Assembly: GCF_026391055.1 (NCBI RefSeq)
Contig: NZ_JAPLET010000015.1
Coordinates: 643,832 to 707,831 of the forward strand
Direction of reading: 5' to 3'
Source of the DNA: Spirosoma sp.
Lineage (GTDB): Bacteria > Bacteroidota > Bacteroidia > Cytophagales > Spirosomataceae
DNA length: 64,000 nt
The number at the start of each line of letters is the position of its first letter. The stretch's first letter is position 1. The translations under genes were made by a program, and so were the position numbers. Positions 47,801-56,572 of the stretch are shown in pieces. The notes under the pieces are model-generated. The model was not told the origin of the DNA. It made no database searches and saw only the letters and a list, made by a program, of their open reading frames with translations.

Positions 47801-49240
47801 GAAATGCGGACGGTTCAGTCGGAAGACAATGAAGGCAATGCACAAACGATCGTAATGGGCCGTTCGGGCGAAGTTCGGATTGTGAACCCAAGCGATCGGA
47901 GCGTCGTACTCATCAGCAATAACGTACCTTATGGTGCCTTCCTGCGGGTAAAAGATGGCGACATGGTGAAGAAGGGCGACGATATTTGCGCCTGGGACCC
48001 ATATAACGCCGTTATCCTGTCTGAATTGACCGGTACGCTGAACTTCGACGCGATTGAAGATGGTATTACGTACCGCGAGGAGTTCGATGAACAGACTGGC
48101 TTCCAGGAGAAAGTAATCATCGAAAGCCGCGATAAAGCGAAGAATCCAGCCATTATTGTACAAGGCACCACGACGTTAACGTTGCACTTGCCCGACAACG
48201 ATGGTGGTCCGTTGCAGAAGAGCTACAACTTACCAGTTGGCTCACGCCTGGTGGTGAAGGAAGGCCAGAAAATTAAAGCTGGTCAGCCATTGGCGAAAAT
48301 TCCGCGTAACGTTGGTAAAACCCGCGACATTACGGGTGGTCTGCCACGGGTAACGGAATTGTTCGAAGCTCGTAACCCGTCGAACCCAGCTGTGGTGAGT
48401 GAGATTGATGGCGTTGTAACGTACGGTGCCATCAAGCGCGGTAACCGCGAAATCTTCATTGAGTCGAGAGACGGAACAAAGAAGAAGTACCTCGTCCCGC
48501 TGTCGAAGTTCATCCTTGTACAGGACAATGACTTTGTACGGGCTGGTGCTCCGCTGTCTGACGGTGCCATTACGCCGAGTGACATTCTGGCCATCAAAGG
48601 TCCGACGGCCGTTCAGGAGTATCTGGTGAATGAAATTCAGGAAGTATATCGTCTGCAAGGCGTGAAGATCAACGATAAGCACATCGAAGCCATTGTTCGG
48701 CAGATGATGCAGAAAGTTGAGATCATCGACTCGGGCGATACCAACTTCCTCGAAGGTCAGGTTGTTGACAAGTGGGCATTCCGTGAGGAAAACGACAAGG
48801 TGCTCGACGCTAAAGTGGTTATGGACGCTGGTGATTCACCAAACGTTAAACCCGGCCAGATTCTGACAAGCCGTCAGCTTCGGGATGAGAACTCCAGCCT
48901 GAAACGTCGTGACCAGGCACTTGTGACCGTTCGTGACGCCATGGCTGCCGTTTCGCAGCCAACGCTGATGGGTATCACCCAGTCGTCGTTAGGTACGGAT
49001 AGCTTCATCTCGGCCGCTTCCTTCCAGGAAACGACGAAAGTATTGAGCGAAGCCTCGATTCGTGGTAAGCGTGACGTACTTGATGGTTTGAAAGAGAACG
49101 TAATCGTTGGTCACCTGATTCCTGCCGGTACAGGCCTTCGTCGCTACCAGAGTGCGATTGTCGGTTCGAAAGAGGAACTGGAAACGATTACTGAATCGCG
49201 CGAACAGTACGCCCGCAGCAAAAAGAAAGCTACGGTTTAA
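44873..49240 (+). CDS. rpoC: RNA polymerase beta' subunit
   Basis: 1455 residues. The N-terminal zinc site [20 protein letters not shown] is complete. The catalytic magnesium loop NADFDGD is at 472-478. The second zinc cluster [13 protein letters not shown] lies near 905. The trigger loop and bridge helix regions ([19 protein letters not shown]) are intact. The C-terminus ends [20 protein letters not shown]. It is the last gene of the operon and ends at a strong terminator. Confidence 0.98.
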   Translation: MSFKKNKKLNSDFASVTISLASPESILESSYGEVTQPETINYRTYKPEMGGLFCERIFGPVKDWECHCGKYKRIRYKGIICDRCGVEVTEKKVRRERMGHIELVVPVAHIWYFRSLPNKIGYLLGLSTKKLDQVIYYERYVVVQPGVKAEDGINQLDFLTEDEYLDIIDKLPGTNQHLDDKDPNKFIAKMGAEALEMLLSRVELDELSYSLRHAAATDTSQQRKAEALKRLKVVEAFREANGRIENRPEWMVIKMVPVIPPELRPLVPLDGGRFATSDLNDLYRRVIIRNNRLKRLIEIKAPEVILRNEKRMLQEAVDSLFDNSRKVNAVRSEGNRALKSLSDMLKGKQGRFRQNLLGKRVDYSGRSVIVVGPELKLHECGLPKDMAAELFKPFVIRKLIERGIVKTVKSAKKIVDRKDPVIWDILENVLKGHPVLLNRAPTLHRLGIQAFQPKLIEGKAIQLHPLVCTAFNADFDGDQMAVHVPLGQEAVLEASLLMLASHNILNPANGAPITVPSQDMVLGLYYVTKGRKSTPEYPISGEGMTFYGTEEVVIGINEGKISKHANIKCRVKVRDENGELVYKVIDTVAGRLLFNQAVPEEVGYINELLTKKKLQQIIALIFKISGGARTAQFLDEIKELGFQMAFRGGLSIGLSDVMIPEAKQGLVEEAKAEVQAVWDNYLMGLITENERYNQVIDIWTRVNSRLTETLMKQLEADQGGFNSIYMMMHSGARGSREQIRQLGGMRGLMAKPQKNLQGSVGEIIENPILSNFKEGLDVLEYFISTHGARKGLADTALKTADAGYLTRRLHDVAQDVIISEDDCGTLRGLQVSALKDNEDIVEPLSERILGRTTVHDIYDPLLKGEDGRPLLILASGELITEEVAAQIDETSIETVEIRSVLTCESRQGVCAKCYGRNLASGRMVDIGEAVGVIASQSIGEPGTQLTLRTFHVGGTASNIAVDASIKAKFDGLIEFEEMRTVQSEDNEGNAQTIVMGRSGEVRIVNPSDRSVVLISNNVPYGAFLRVKDGDMVKKGDDICAWDPYNAVILSELTGTLNFDAIEDGITYREEFDEQTGFQEKVIIESRDKAKNPAIIVQGTTTLTLHLPDNDGGPLQKSYNLPVGSRLVVKEGQKIKAGQPLAKIPRNVGKTRDITGGLPRVTELFEARNPSNPAVVSEIDGVVTYGAIKRGNREIFIESRDGTKKKYLVPLSKFILVQDNDFVRAGAPLSDGAITPSDILAIKGPTAVQEYLVNEIQEVYRLQGVKINDKHIEAIVRQMMQKVEIIDSGDTNFLEGQVVDKWAFREENDKVLDAKVVMDAGDSPNVKPGQILTSRQLRDENSSLKRRDQALVTVRDAMAAVSQPTLMGITQSSLGTDSFISAASFQETTKVLSEASIRGKRDVLDGLKENVIVGHLIPAGTGLRRYQSAIVGSKEELETITESREQYARSKKKATV

Positions 49241-49261
49241 CCGTTTTGAAATAGTAAATGC

Positions 49262-49295
49262 AAAAAGCCCCGACCATTGCTGGTCGGGGCTTTTT
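49262..49295. terminator. rpoC terminator, bidirectional
   Basis: AAAAAGCCCCGACCA (49262-49276) pairs perfectly with 49281-49295 around TTGC; T5 on both strands. Confidence 0.9.
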
Positions 49296-49298
49296 GTG

Positions 49299-49325
49299 TA
49301 ATACCGACCGTCTCGGTCGGTATTA
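49299..49325 (-). terminator. Hairpin after the TonB receptor gene
   Basis: TAATACCGACCG, a three-base loop and CGGTCGGTATTA form a perfect 12-bp stem two bases past the receptor stop. It has no T-run, so the rpoC hairpin beyond may do the actual stopping. Confidence 0.55.
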
Positions 49326-49327
49326 TA

Positions 49328-52189
49328 TTACCGCATCAACTCATCGAACGTGATACTCACATAATACAAACCGCCGATACGGGCCAGCCCATACCCCTGG
49401 GCATAGTATTGATTTAGAATATTTGTTCCACCCAGCTTTACGACCGATTTAAACGTTGGCACTTTGTACGAAATCTGTGCGTCTAAACTTGTCCAGGAGG
49501 GAAGCCAGATGTCGCCGGCTGTTGTACCCTGCTCAACCCACATTCTGTCTGTCCAACGGTAAGTAACAGTGGCTCCCAGCCGGTCTGTCAGGCGTGAGTT
49601 GCTCAGCGTAAGGTTATACCGGTTTTCTGGTGAGATAAAGAAGTTTCGCCCCTTCTGTGATACCTCTGGGTTGCTCATCTTGCGTTTTACGATTGGATTC
49701 CCTGCATTATCGTTAATTACGTTACCTTGGGCATCCCGCAGCGTAACTGTACCAACCTGGTATGCGTAGTTTCCACTGATCGTAAAGCCTCGCCCCAGCC
49801 CGTACTCTGAGCCGATTCCCCAGCCATTCACAAAAATCTCGTTGAAGTTATTGAAGTTGATTTGCAGAGTCCGATAGGCATTCGACGCGAAGTCAGAAAT
49901 TTGCCCGTTGGAAGGTTGGTAAAAGCTCTGTGCGGCAATGAAATCTGTGTATTTGCTGTGAAAGTAGAAGGCGTCAACATAAAGTCTGTTTTGGATCAGC
50001 GTTTTATAGCCTACCTCCCAAGTCTTTATCTTCTCCGTAGTGAAGTTGGCCGGGTTGTAGGTGCGAGTCCGTAACTGCGCTTCGGAAAGCCGCCCGGCCG
50101 TGTAATCCTTAACATCGCTATCCAGATAAGCCGGGTTTGTAAATAGTCCTGCCGACTCGGCTGCCAGTTGAGCACCGCCCACATCGCCCCCTCGACCGGC
50201 GGCCGGCACGGCAAATAACTGTCCGGGTGATGGGTTTCGGAAAGCAGATTGCCAGGAGCCCCGGAAGTTATGCGCTCCAACGCTAACTACGGCAGCGGCC
50301 CGAGGAGTGAATCCACCTTTAAAGTACTGGTTCTTATCGTATCGAATGGCGACGGTTGGTTTAACGGTTACCCGGGTACCAACTTTTAACTCTTTAGCCG
50401 CCTGAACATACGCTCCGTATTCGTTAATGGTGTATTCCGAACCATCGGCTTTTAACGTAACGGCAGTACCGCCTGTATTCAGTCCGTAGTGACGGATGCT
50501 GCCGCCTGCAATTACTTCGGCTACGTTATTCAGGGCTTTTGTCAGATTATACATGCCTTCATAGTGCCACATAGCGGAATTATCGCGAAAACGGGTTCCT
50601 CGTGCACCTTTGTAGCCAGGTACGGTATCGGTGTTGTACGTATTGGCAAATGCATCCCGAACAAGATTAAATCGGTCGGAGCCGGGTAAATAACGACCCC
50701 TGTCGGCTGTATTACGGGCTTCGCCTACACTGACTTTATTCTCTACATAAGCCTGGCCGAATTCAGCGGCCCACTGTCCCAGCGATTTCCAGCTGTTGTT
50801 GATTGCGGTAGCTGTCTGGCCAATGTTCCAGCCTTCGGCCTGTTGCTGAGTTGTATAGGCCCGTACAAAAAAGTTATCACCCCGTACTTCAGCTTTGAAC
50901 TGGTGACGCTGATAATCCGGGAAATACTCCCGAAAACCTGCTGTACGAATAAAGTTGCCGTTACCATAATACCAGCCCAGCGAGGCTTCCATATTACCGG
51001 GCAGTTTGTAATGCAGGGATACGTTGGCCCGGTTGTTAAAGACCTTGCCATTATTGCCCAGCACATCCAGTTCCGTGTAGCCGGTGCGCGTTACCAGTTT
51101 GTTTTGAAGTAATACGTTCGCATAATTAGCCGGAAAGCTGTAAGCTCCGCCAGCATTGATGTCATCACCGTATATGTTGACTCCGTCGTATTGGAAATTC
51201 GTATTCGGATTGTTGTTGGGAACAAACCCAATGCCTGTAGCCAGACCACCCCGTGATGGATCAGTCATGAAGAAATTGGCACGGGCGCGGGTAGATCGGT
51301 CGCTGTAGTCATCGGCAATAAAATCCGTACCACTTAGCCGTTGGAAATTAACTTTTACGGCAAACCGGGCACCCAGTTGTTTCGCGTACCGGACGGCAAT
51401 GTCACCGTAGCCTTTTGGCCCGAAACTTCCTTTGCCGAAGTTATTAGCTCCTACTTTTAACTGAACACTCAGACCCTGATAGGTAAAGGGGTTTTTGCTG
51501 GTTGTCAGCATTAATCCCTGAAGAGCATCAGGTCCGTATAAGGCCGATGACGCACCGGGTATTAATTCGATACTCTCCACATCCAGATCAGAAACGCCGG
51601 CTACGTTACCAAAGCCAAAACCAAGGCCCGGCGAGCGGTTATCCATCCCATCGGTTAATTGCAGAAAACGGTTGTTGTTATTGGCTCCAAAGCCCCGCAG
51701 GTTAACGGACTTGAAGGTTAGACTTTGGGTAAGCAAATCGACGCCTTTTACATTTTGCAGTGCATCGAACGGACTTGTTGCCGGTGACTGCTGAAACTGT
51801 CTTGCGCCTAGCTTCTCAACGGTTACGGCCGCTTTCTGAATATCTTCCGGTACGCGGCTTGCCGATACAACTACCTCATCCGTCAAGATTGCTTCTTCAC
51901 TAAGACGAATAGAAATAGTTCGAAAATTGTTGCCTCGTACAACCACATCCTGACGTTTGTAGCCGATGAAGGAAGCTGTTAATGTTAGTGGGAGTGATTC
52001 GTTGGTTTGAAGCGAGAACTGTCCATTTGCTTGTGTAATAGTGCCAGTATTGGTGCCCCGGATAATAATTGTTACGCCCGCCAGAGGCTGGTTTTTTTCG
52101 TCGGTGACAAGACCTGCCAGATTTGTTTGGGCCCAGGATGAAACAGGGCCAAGTAGCCATAAAAATGAAAGTAAAAAGAGGTGTCTCAT
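49328..52189 (-). CDS. TonB-dependent outer-membrane receptor with carboxypeptidase-regulatory-like domain
   Basis: 953 residues from the ATG at 52189, which begins the signal peptide (MRHLFLLSFLWLLGP... SWAQ); an in-frame start at 52219 only adds ten polar residues. The N-terminal CarboxypepD_reg-like domain (GLVTDEKNQPLAGVTIIIRGT) is followed by DEVVVSASR, a plug with NVKGVDLLTQ and IELIPGASSALYGPDALQG, and a long barrel ending in GGLYYVSITFDELMR. No SusD partner adjoins it, so it is not a SusCD system. Substrate unknown. Confidence 0.9.
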   Translation of the reverse strand: MRHLFLLSFLWLLGPVSSWAQTNLAGLVTDEKNQPLAGVTIIIRGTNTGTITQANGQFSLQTNESLPLTLTASFIGYKRQDVVVRGNNFRTISIRLSEEAILTDEVVVSASRVPEDIQKAAVTVEKLGARQFQQSPATSPFDALQNVKGVDLLTQSLTFKSVNLRGFGANNNNRFLQLTDGMDNRSPGLGFGFGNVAGVSDLDVESIELIPGASSALYGPDALQGLMLTTSKNPFTYQGLSVQLKVGANNFGKGSFGPKGYGDIAVRYAKQLGARFAVKVNFQRLSGTDFIADDYSDRSTRARANFFMTDPSRGGLATGIGFVPNNNPNTNFQYDGVNIYGDDINAGGAYSFPANYANVLLQNKLVTRTGYTELDVLGNNGKVFNNRANVSLHYKLPGNMEASLGWYYGNGNFIRTAGFREYFPDYQRHQFKAEVRGDNFFVRAYTTQQQAEGWNIGQTATAINNSWKSLGQWAAEFGQAYVENKVSVGEARNTADRGRYLPGSDRFNLVRDAFANTYNTDTVPGYKGARGTRFRDNSAMWHYEGMYNLTKALNNVAEVIAGGSIRHYGLNTGGTAVTLKADGSEYTINEYGAYVQAAKELKVGTRVTVKPTVAIRYDKNQYFKGGFTPRAAAVVSVGAHNFRGSWQSAFRNPSPGQLFAVPAAGRGGDVGGAQLAAESAGLFTNPAYLDSDVKDYTAGRLSEAQLRTRTYNPANFTTEKIKTWEVGYKTLIQNRLYVDAFYFHSKYTDFIAAQSFYQPSNGQISDFASNAYRTLQINFNNFNEIFVNGWGIGSEYGLGRGFTISGNYAYQVGTVTLRDAQGNVINDNAGNPIVKRKMSNPEVSQKGRNFFISPENRYNLTLSNSRLTDRLGATVTYRWTDRMWVEQGTTAGDIWLPSWTSLDAQISYKVPTFKSVVKLGGTNILNQYYAQGYGLARIGGLYYVSITFDELMR

Positions 52190-52234
52190 AGGTGAGTCTT
52201 TGTCAAAAGTTGGATACAAATACTAAAAAAAAGC

Positions 52235-52276
52235 AAAAGCTGTGTACGCTAAGTAAAATTAGCGTACACAGCTTTT
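52235..52276 (-). terminator. Perfect 18-bp terminator of the upstream TonB receptor gene
   Basis: AAAAGCTGTGTACGCTAA (52235-52252) pairs perfectly with 52259-52276 around GTAAAA. On the minus strand TTTTGCTTTTTTTT follows, so it ends the receptor gene at 52371. Confidence 0.85.
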
Positions 52277-52370
52277 ATTAACTTAATAACTTATAATCTG
52301 GCACTGATCAAGCGATGCATCGGGCAGTAGGCATACCAGTTTATAAATGCCGTTGGCCTGAATTTTACTG

Positions 52371-54938
52371 TTAAAAGGTATACCGTAACGTAGTACCGTA
52401 GGTTCTTGGATCGCCCAGCACAGCAGCATATTGACCGGCATTACCGGCCGCTGGCAACAGTTGTTCAAAATAATTTTTGTTCGTCAAATTACGAGACCAC
52501 AGCAGAATCGATATACCATTGGAGGCACGAAAGCCAACTCGGGCATTGAGCAACGTGTAACCGTCGATATTCAGGAAAGCAGAGGGCGATGCGCTCGATG
52601 AGAAAGAGGAACGATAATACCCATCGACGGCCAGAAAGAACCGGCCATCCTGATTTAACAACTTACCATTACCGGATACCTCTCCACCCAGCGAGCCCGA
52701 CCACTTGGAGATGCCCGGAAGTACTCCCCCCGAAATATCCTTGAACGCTGACTCACCACCTGTTTCTTCCAGCGGGACGGGAGCGTTCTTGAACGACACG
52801 TATTTGCCATCGGTGTAGGAGACCGCTCCGTTCAGGGAGAAGCAATTATTGAGCCGAATATTTCCATCAACTTCGACACCCTGCACCCGAACTTTCTCGG
52901 CATTGGCAAGATACCCCCGGTTTACGCCAACTTCGGCCGTTTGAACCTGCGTCTGATAGTCTTTGATCTCGGTATTGTAAACCGTCACATTAAAGGTTGA
53001 ACTGGGTGTCGGTTTGGTTTTTACACCCAGTTCGTAGTGGGTCACATACTCCGGCTTTACTTTTGCTAAATCAATCAGAACTGCCCCGTTTGCCGTTGGT
53101 AACCCGCCCAGATTTACGCCAACCGGCTTATAGCTGTTTGCATAAGTAGCGTAAGCGTTAAATCGCTTGCTGGATCGGTAAGCGAGCGTCAGCTGACCTG
53201 AGAAGTTGTTGTCCTCAACGCCAAAAGCGAATGCCTGATTGGTGTAGATAGCGTTTTTGAGAGCAATCAAAGCGGGGTCGGTAGTTTGCAGGCCACCGTA
53301 CGTTTCGCGTTTATAGTCAACGTCTTTCTTATCGTAGTTGAAGCGCAGTCCTGGTAGCAAGTGCCATTTGTCGGTAATAGCCCAATCGACCTGGCCAAAT
53401 ACGGCCGCGCCGATTGTCTTGAGCCGCGAGGTAGTTTTGGTACCGAAGCCATCGAACAAACCAGGGGTTTTCCAAAGGGCGCTGGTCGAACTTTGCGAGA
53501 ACCGCCATTGCGCTGAACCGGATTCTTCTGTCTGCACCGGATCTGATTTCAGGTCCTGATCAATGAAGAAGACACCGAAAACACCACTAAGTTTTGACGA
53601 AAACTGACCGGCGTACCGAATTTCCTGCGTCCATTGGGCGTGCCGGGAGTTACCCTGCGACTTGGTCAGCACTGGTAGGCCGGTAAAGTCCCGGTCGTTA
53701 GAAGGGTCCCACACCCAATACCGGTAAGCCGTTGTCGCGGTCAGGGTACCACTCCCGATTTTAGCGTCTACATTTACCGAAGCACCACCGAAATCGTTGT
53801 TGGAACGCCAGGGCGTATCCGTATCCGTAACGCGGTCGAATGGGTTGGTGCTGGGTAATTTATAGCCTAAGTCGGCAATGATATTATTGAACTGCCGGTA
53901 AGCAGCCCGCTTTGTTGTGACAACCCCGGCTACAACAGTGGCATAACCGTCGGGACGTTGGCGGGAGTTGTCGCCGGCCAGGGTAATCTTGACTTTATCC
54001 GATGGCGTATACAGCAACTGCGCCCGGTAGCCCAGGTTATTCAACGTGTTGGTTGGTTTCAGCGTTGTGATGTTATAAATGGTTCCATCGCGCTGGGTAC
54101 CCGAAAAAGAAGCCCTGACGGCTAGTTTTTTGCTGATGGGGCCGGTCAAGGATGCTTTGGCCTGAATGTAGTTGAGGTTACCATAGCTCACTTCAAAGCT
54201 GGCACCCGGCTGAAAACTCGGGGCTCGGGTCGTGATGTTGAAGGCACCGGCAGTCGTGTTCTTACCAAATAATGTTCCCTGCGGCCCACGAAGCACTTCA
54301 ACCTGATCTATATCGATAAAATCAAGCGAGGTCGCGGCTGGCCGGGCATAATACACACCATCTACATAGAAGCCAACGCCCGGATCAATACCATCGTTGG
54401 TAAGCCCAAAACTCGACCCCAACCCACGGATGTTCAAGGTTGTATTCCGGGCATTTGATGAGTAAAGCTGCACACTTGGTACCAGCTCTTTCAATCGGTT
54501 TACGTTAAAGGCACCGGCATCTTCGGCGCGTACGCCACTAACGACCGTAATTGGAATGGGCACGTCCTGCGCCGACTCCTGACGACGCCGGGAAGTAATC
54601 ACTACATCGGCTAGTTGATTGGCCCCTTCTTCGAGCTTGATTTCGACGTTATCGCTGCTTAAGACGACGTCCTGTGTCTGATATCCTAAGTAAGAGACGG
54701 TCACAACAAAGGGCAGTCTCTGGCCGGTAAGCAGCGTAAATTGGCCATTTTGGTTAGTGGCTCCTCCGTTTGTTGTTCCTTTAATGACCACCGTTGCGCC
54801 AATCAGGCTTTTTTCGGTGCGGGCGTCAATTACTTTTCCAGTTATCGTCGCATTGATGACAGGGGCATTCTGAGCGGATAAAAGTAAGGGGAGAAAGAAA
54901 ACCCCGATCAAAAAAGTGGAAGCTAAAATTCGTTTCAT
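52371..54938 (-). CDS. TonB-dependent receptor, iron-complex-like, with carboxypeptidase-regulatory-like domain
   Basis: 855 residues from the ATG at 54938 (MKRILASTFLIGVFFLPLLLS, a clear signal peptide; an in-frame start at 54974 precedes it). The CarboxypepD_reg-like domain (GKVIDARTEKSLIGATVVIKGT) is followed by a plug of the type common in proteobacterial receptors (VEVLRGPQGTLFGKNTTAGAFN, preceded by VGFYVDGVYYARP). The barrel ends GTTLRYTF. This plug style suggests uptake of an iron complex or another small ligand, but the ligand is unknown. It may be controlled by the inverted repeats upstream at 54970-55124. Confidence 0.88.
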   Translation of the reverse strand: MKRILASTFLIGVFFLPLLLSAQNAPVINATITGKVIDARTEKSLIGATVVIKGTTNGGATNQNGQFTLLTGQRLPFVVTVSYLGYQTQDVVLSSDNVEIKLEEGANQLADVVITSRRRQESAQDVPIPITVVSGVRAEDAGAFNVNRLKELVPSVQLYSSNARNTTLNIRGLGSSFGLTNDGIDPGVGFYVDGVYYARPAATSLDFIDIDQVEVLRGPQGTLFGKNTTAGAFNITTRAPSFQPGASFEVSYGNLNYIQAKASLTGPISKKLAVRASFSGTQRDGTIYNITTLKPTNTLNNLGYRAQLLYTPSDKVKITLAGDNSRQRPDGYATVVAGVVTTKRAAYRQFNNIIADLGYKLPSTNPFDRVTDTDTPWRSNNDFGGASVNVDAKIGSGTLTATTAYRYWVWDPSNDRDFTGLPVLTKSQGNSRHAQWTQEIRYAGQFSSKLSGVFGVFFIDQDLKSDPVQTEESGSAQWRFSQSSTSALWKTPGLFDGFGTKTTSRLKTIGAAVFGQVDWAITDKWHLLPGLRFNYDKKDVDYKRETYGGLQTTDPALIALKNAIYTNQAFAFGVEDNNFSGQLTLAYRSSKRFNAYATYANSYKPVGVNLGGLPTANGAVLIDLAKVKPEYVTHYELGVKTKPTPSSTFNVTVYNTEIKDYQTQVQTAEVGVNRGYLANAEKVRVQGVEVDGNIRLNNCFSLNGAVSYTDGKYVSFKNAPVPLEETGGESAFKDISGGVLPGISKWSGSLGGEVSGNGKLLNQDGRFFLAVDGYYRSSFSSSASPSAFLNIDGYTLLNARVGFRASNGISILLWSRNLTNKNYFEQLLPAAGNAGQYAAVLGDPRTYGTTLRYTF

Positions 54939-55411
54939 TCTCAATAGTGTTTGATACTGCTTGCGGTTAATCATCCTGAAACACGTTAGGCGCTGGTTGA
55001 AGTTGATGGTGTTTCAGAATGATTTGTTGCCTGTTACTGAACAGGTTTATGTATGAAATGGGGTTGTTTGTGCATACTCCCTATTCTCCCGGTTGTAGAT
55101 AGACTATTAGTACTTATAGTCTATTGAATTAATAGGTTATGCAAAACAGCACCTTGTTTTTATGACTTCCAAATAGCTTTACCTAAAATCGACAGATTTG
55201 GTTTATTATCTTGATAGGAGTCAATAGTATCTTGAAAAGGAGCAAAATTGATGGAACACTGTTTGTATTTAATTGAATGCCTTATTTGATTAGTACAAGT
55301 CTATAGGGAATAGGGTATATTGTAATTGATTGATAGATAATGCTGCCAGAGCGATAGTGCTAAATGAATTAGTCCAATAGTTATATTGAAGAAATAGTCG
55401 GTATAAAAAAA
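54939..55411. other. AT-rich intergenic region with operator-like inverted repeats
   Basis: No gene is supported. 54970-54984 (ATCATCCTGAAACAC) is the inverted complement of 55009-55023 at 14 of 15 positions. ATAGACTAT at 55099-55107 is mirrored by ATAGTCTAT at 55116-55124 across eight bases. Both lie upstream of the TonB receptor start. The rest is AT-rich without a recognised feature. Confidence 0.5.
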
Positions 55412-55442
55412 GTCGGTTCAATACTGTATGTATTGAACCGAC
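55400..55442 (-). terminator. Terminator after the ImmA/IrrE-like gene
   Basis: GTCGGTTCAATAC (55412-55424) pairs perfectly with 55430-55442 around TGTAT; on the minus strand a run of seven T follows. Confidence 0.85.
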
Positions 55443-55467
55443 CAAAAGTGTTATCAAAAAGTGTGTC

Positions 55468-56169
55468 CTAAGCCGCGCGGCTGCTTTGTGGACGGCGTAG
55501 TACGGCTGAGCGCAATGGCTGCGTAGCGGCACGCGCTTCTTCAATTACCTGTTCCGACACCATACCCAGATGATTCGCCCGTTTCAGGACATAATCGAAC
55601 GGCAGGTTAAAGTAATTGGATACTTCGCTACGGAAGCTGTCCGGAAAACGGGACAAACGCAGGCCGAAAAATTTGCGCACTTCGCTCTCGGGCAGGAGAG
55701 CGGCCAGCGCTACACGCTCGGCTTCAACCAGTAAGTCTTTACGAACCGGATGGAGGTGTTCGAGTCCGATAGAAGCGGCCAGGATATTCAGGAACAGATT
55801 TTTGTACATGGCTGATAGCTCAGCGGGCAAAATAATCCACCCCTGTTCCCGAAATTTGGCTGAAAAGCCGGTTAGTCCCCTCTCCCCGCGGATCTCCCCG
55901 GCGATAAGCTCGTTTGGAAAACGCAGTTGGTTGGCTTCGGTATCGGTATCTATCTTCTGAAGCCGGAAAACGATAGCTTCGATGGGGCTTTTTGTAAAAA
56001 GTAGATCGGCCGGCATGGCACGCGTATTCTCCCACTGATCCGTCATCCGCAAGAACAGACTCTCGTTGACAGGGAGGTTTTCGGAGTTGCCAAGACTGAT
56101 GAGCATTTGGCGAAAAGCTGCCAGAAAATCAATCTGGAGCTGATTCGGATTTGAGCGTCCTTTCTTCAT
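55468..56169 (-). CDS. ImmA/IrrE-like protein without a visible zinc motif (tentative)
   Basis: 233 residues, no signal peptide, so cytoplasmic. Residues about 145-210 (LVEAERVALAALLPESEVRKFFG, then FNLPFDYVLKRANHLGMVS) match the C-terminal pattern of ImmA/IrrE peptidases: an E..A..fAa.LLmPe..v segment followed by a helix-turn-helix-like fv.s.e.v..RL..LGli. The HExxH zinc site that should precede it is not there; the corresponding stretch is FLNILAASIGLEHLHPVRK. Either an inactive relative or a different fold. The C-terminus is basic. An inverted repeat GCCGGAT/ATCCGGC lies just upstream. Function unknown. Confidence 0.45.
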   Translation of the reverse strand: MKKGRSNPNQLQIDFLAAFRQMLISLGNSENLPVNESLFLRMTDQWENTRAMPADLLFTKSPIEAIVFRLQKIDTDTEANQLRFPNELIAGEIRGERGLTGFSAKFREQGWIILPAELSAMYKNLFLNILAASIGLEHLHPVRKDLLVEAERVALAALLPESEVRKFFGLRLSRFPDSFRSEVSNYFNLPFDYVLKRANHLGMVSEQVIEEARAATQPLRSAVLRRPQSSRAA

Positions 56170-56572
56170 TCGGATTGAGTTGCCGGATGGCGGTTTTTAG
56201 TCCAGAATCCGGCTCATTAGTATGGTTGTTTGTTGGTAATTGGGGAGGTAAATATACACAATAAACCGCTGACTAAAAAGGAGTAACATAAACATAATTC
56301 AGGTTAGTTCTGCCGTCTGTTACTGCTTTTGACCGGCCAGGTCACCCGGCAAAAAACTGCTGTCAGCGAGTGTAAATTAACGCCTTCGGCTTTCCGGCCA
56401 AGACGGTTGGGAAATGGTAATTGCAGCTCGATGACGAGGGCTTCGTACATCATCATAAATTTTGCCAATCTCACTGTGGCCAAAACAAATCTGTTGAAAA
56501 GTAGACTGAGTTGGCTTAATACAAGCAGGAAAGTTTATTTTTACCCTACGATTACACGCTTCGACAACCTGT
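56170..56572. other. 400-bp intergenic region
   Basis: GCCGGAT (56182-56188) and ATCCGGC (56207-56213) form an operator-like inverted repeat 13 bp before the ImmA/IrrE-like start. A plus-strand frame through 56329-56700 overlaps the amidase start in another frame and is not supported. A -7-like TATTTTTA near 56538 may serve the amidase. Confidence 0.4.

Noticed and set aside
52283..52468. Small minus-strand frame past the TonB receptor
   Set aside because: It overlaps the receptor C-terminus in another frame and ends in the intergenic hairpin region.
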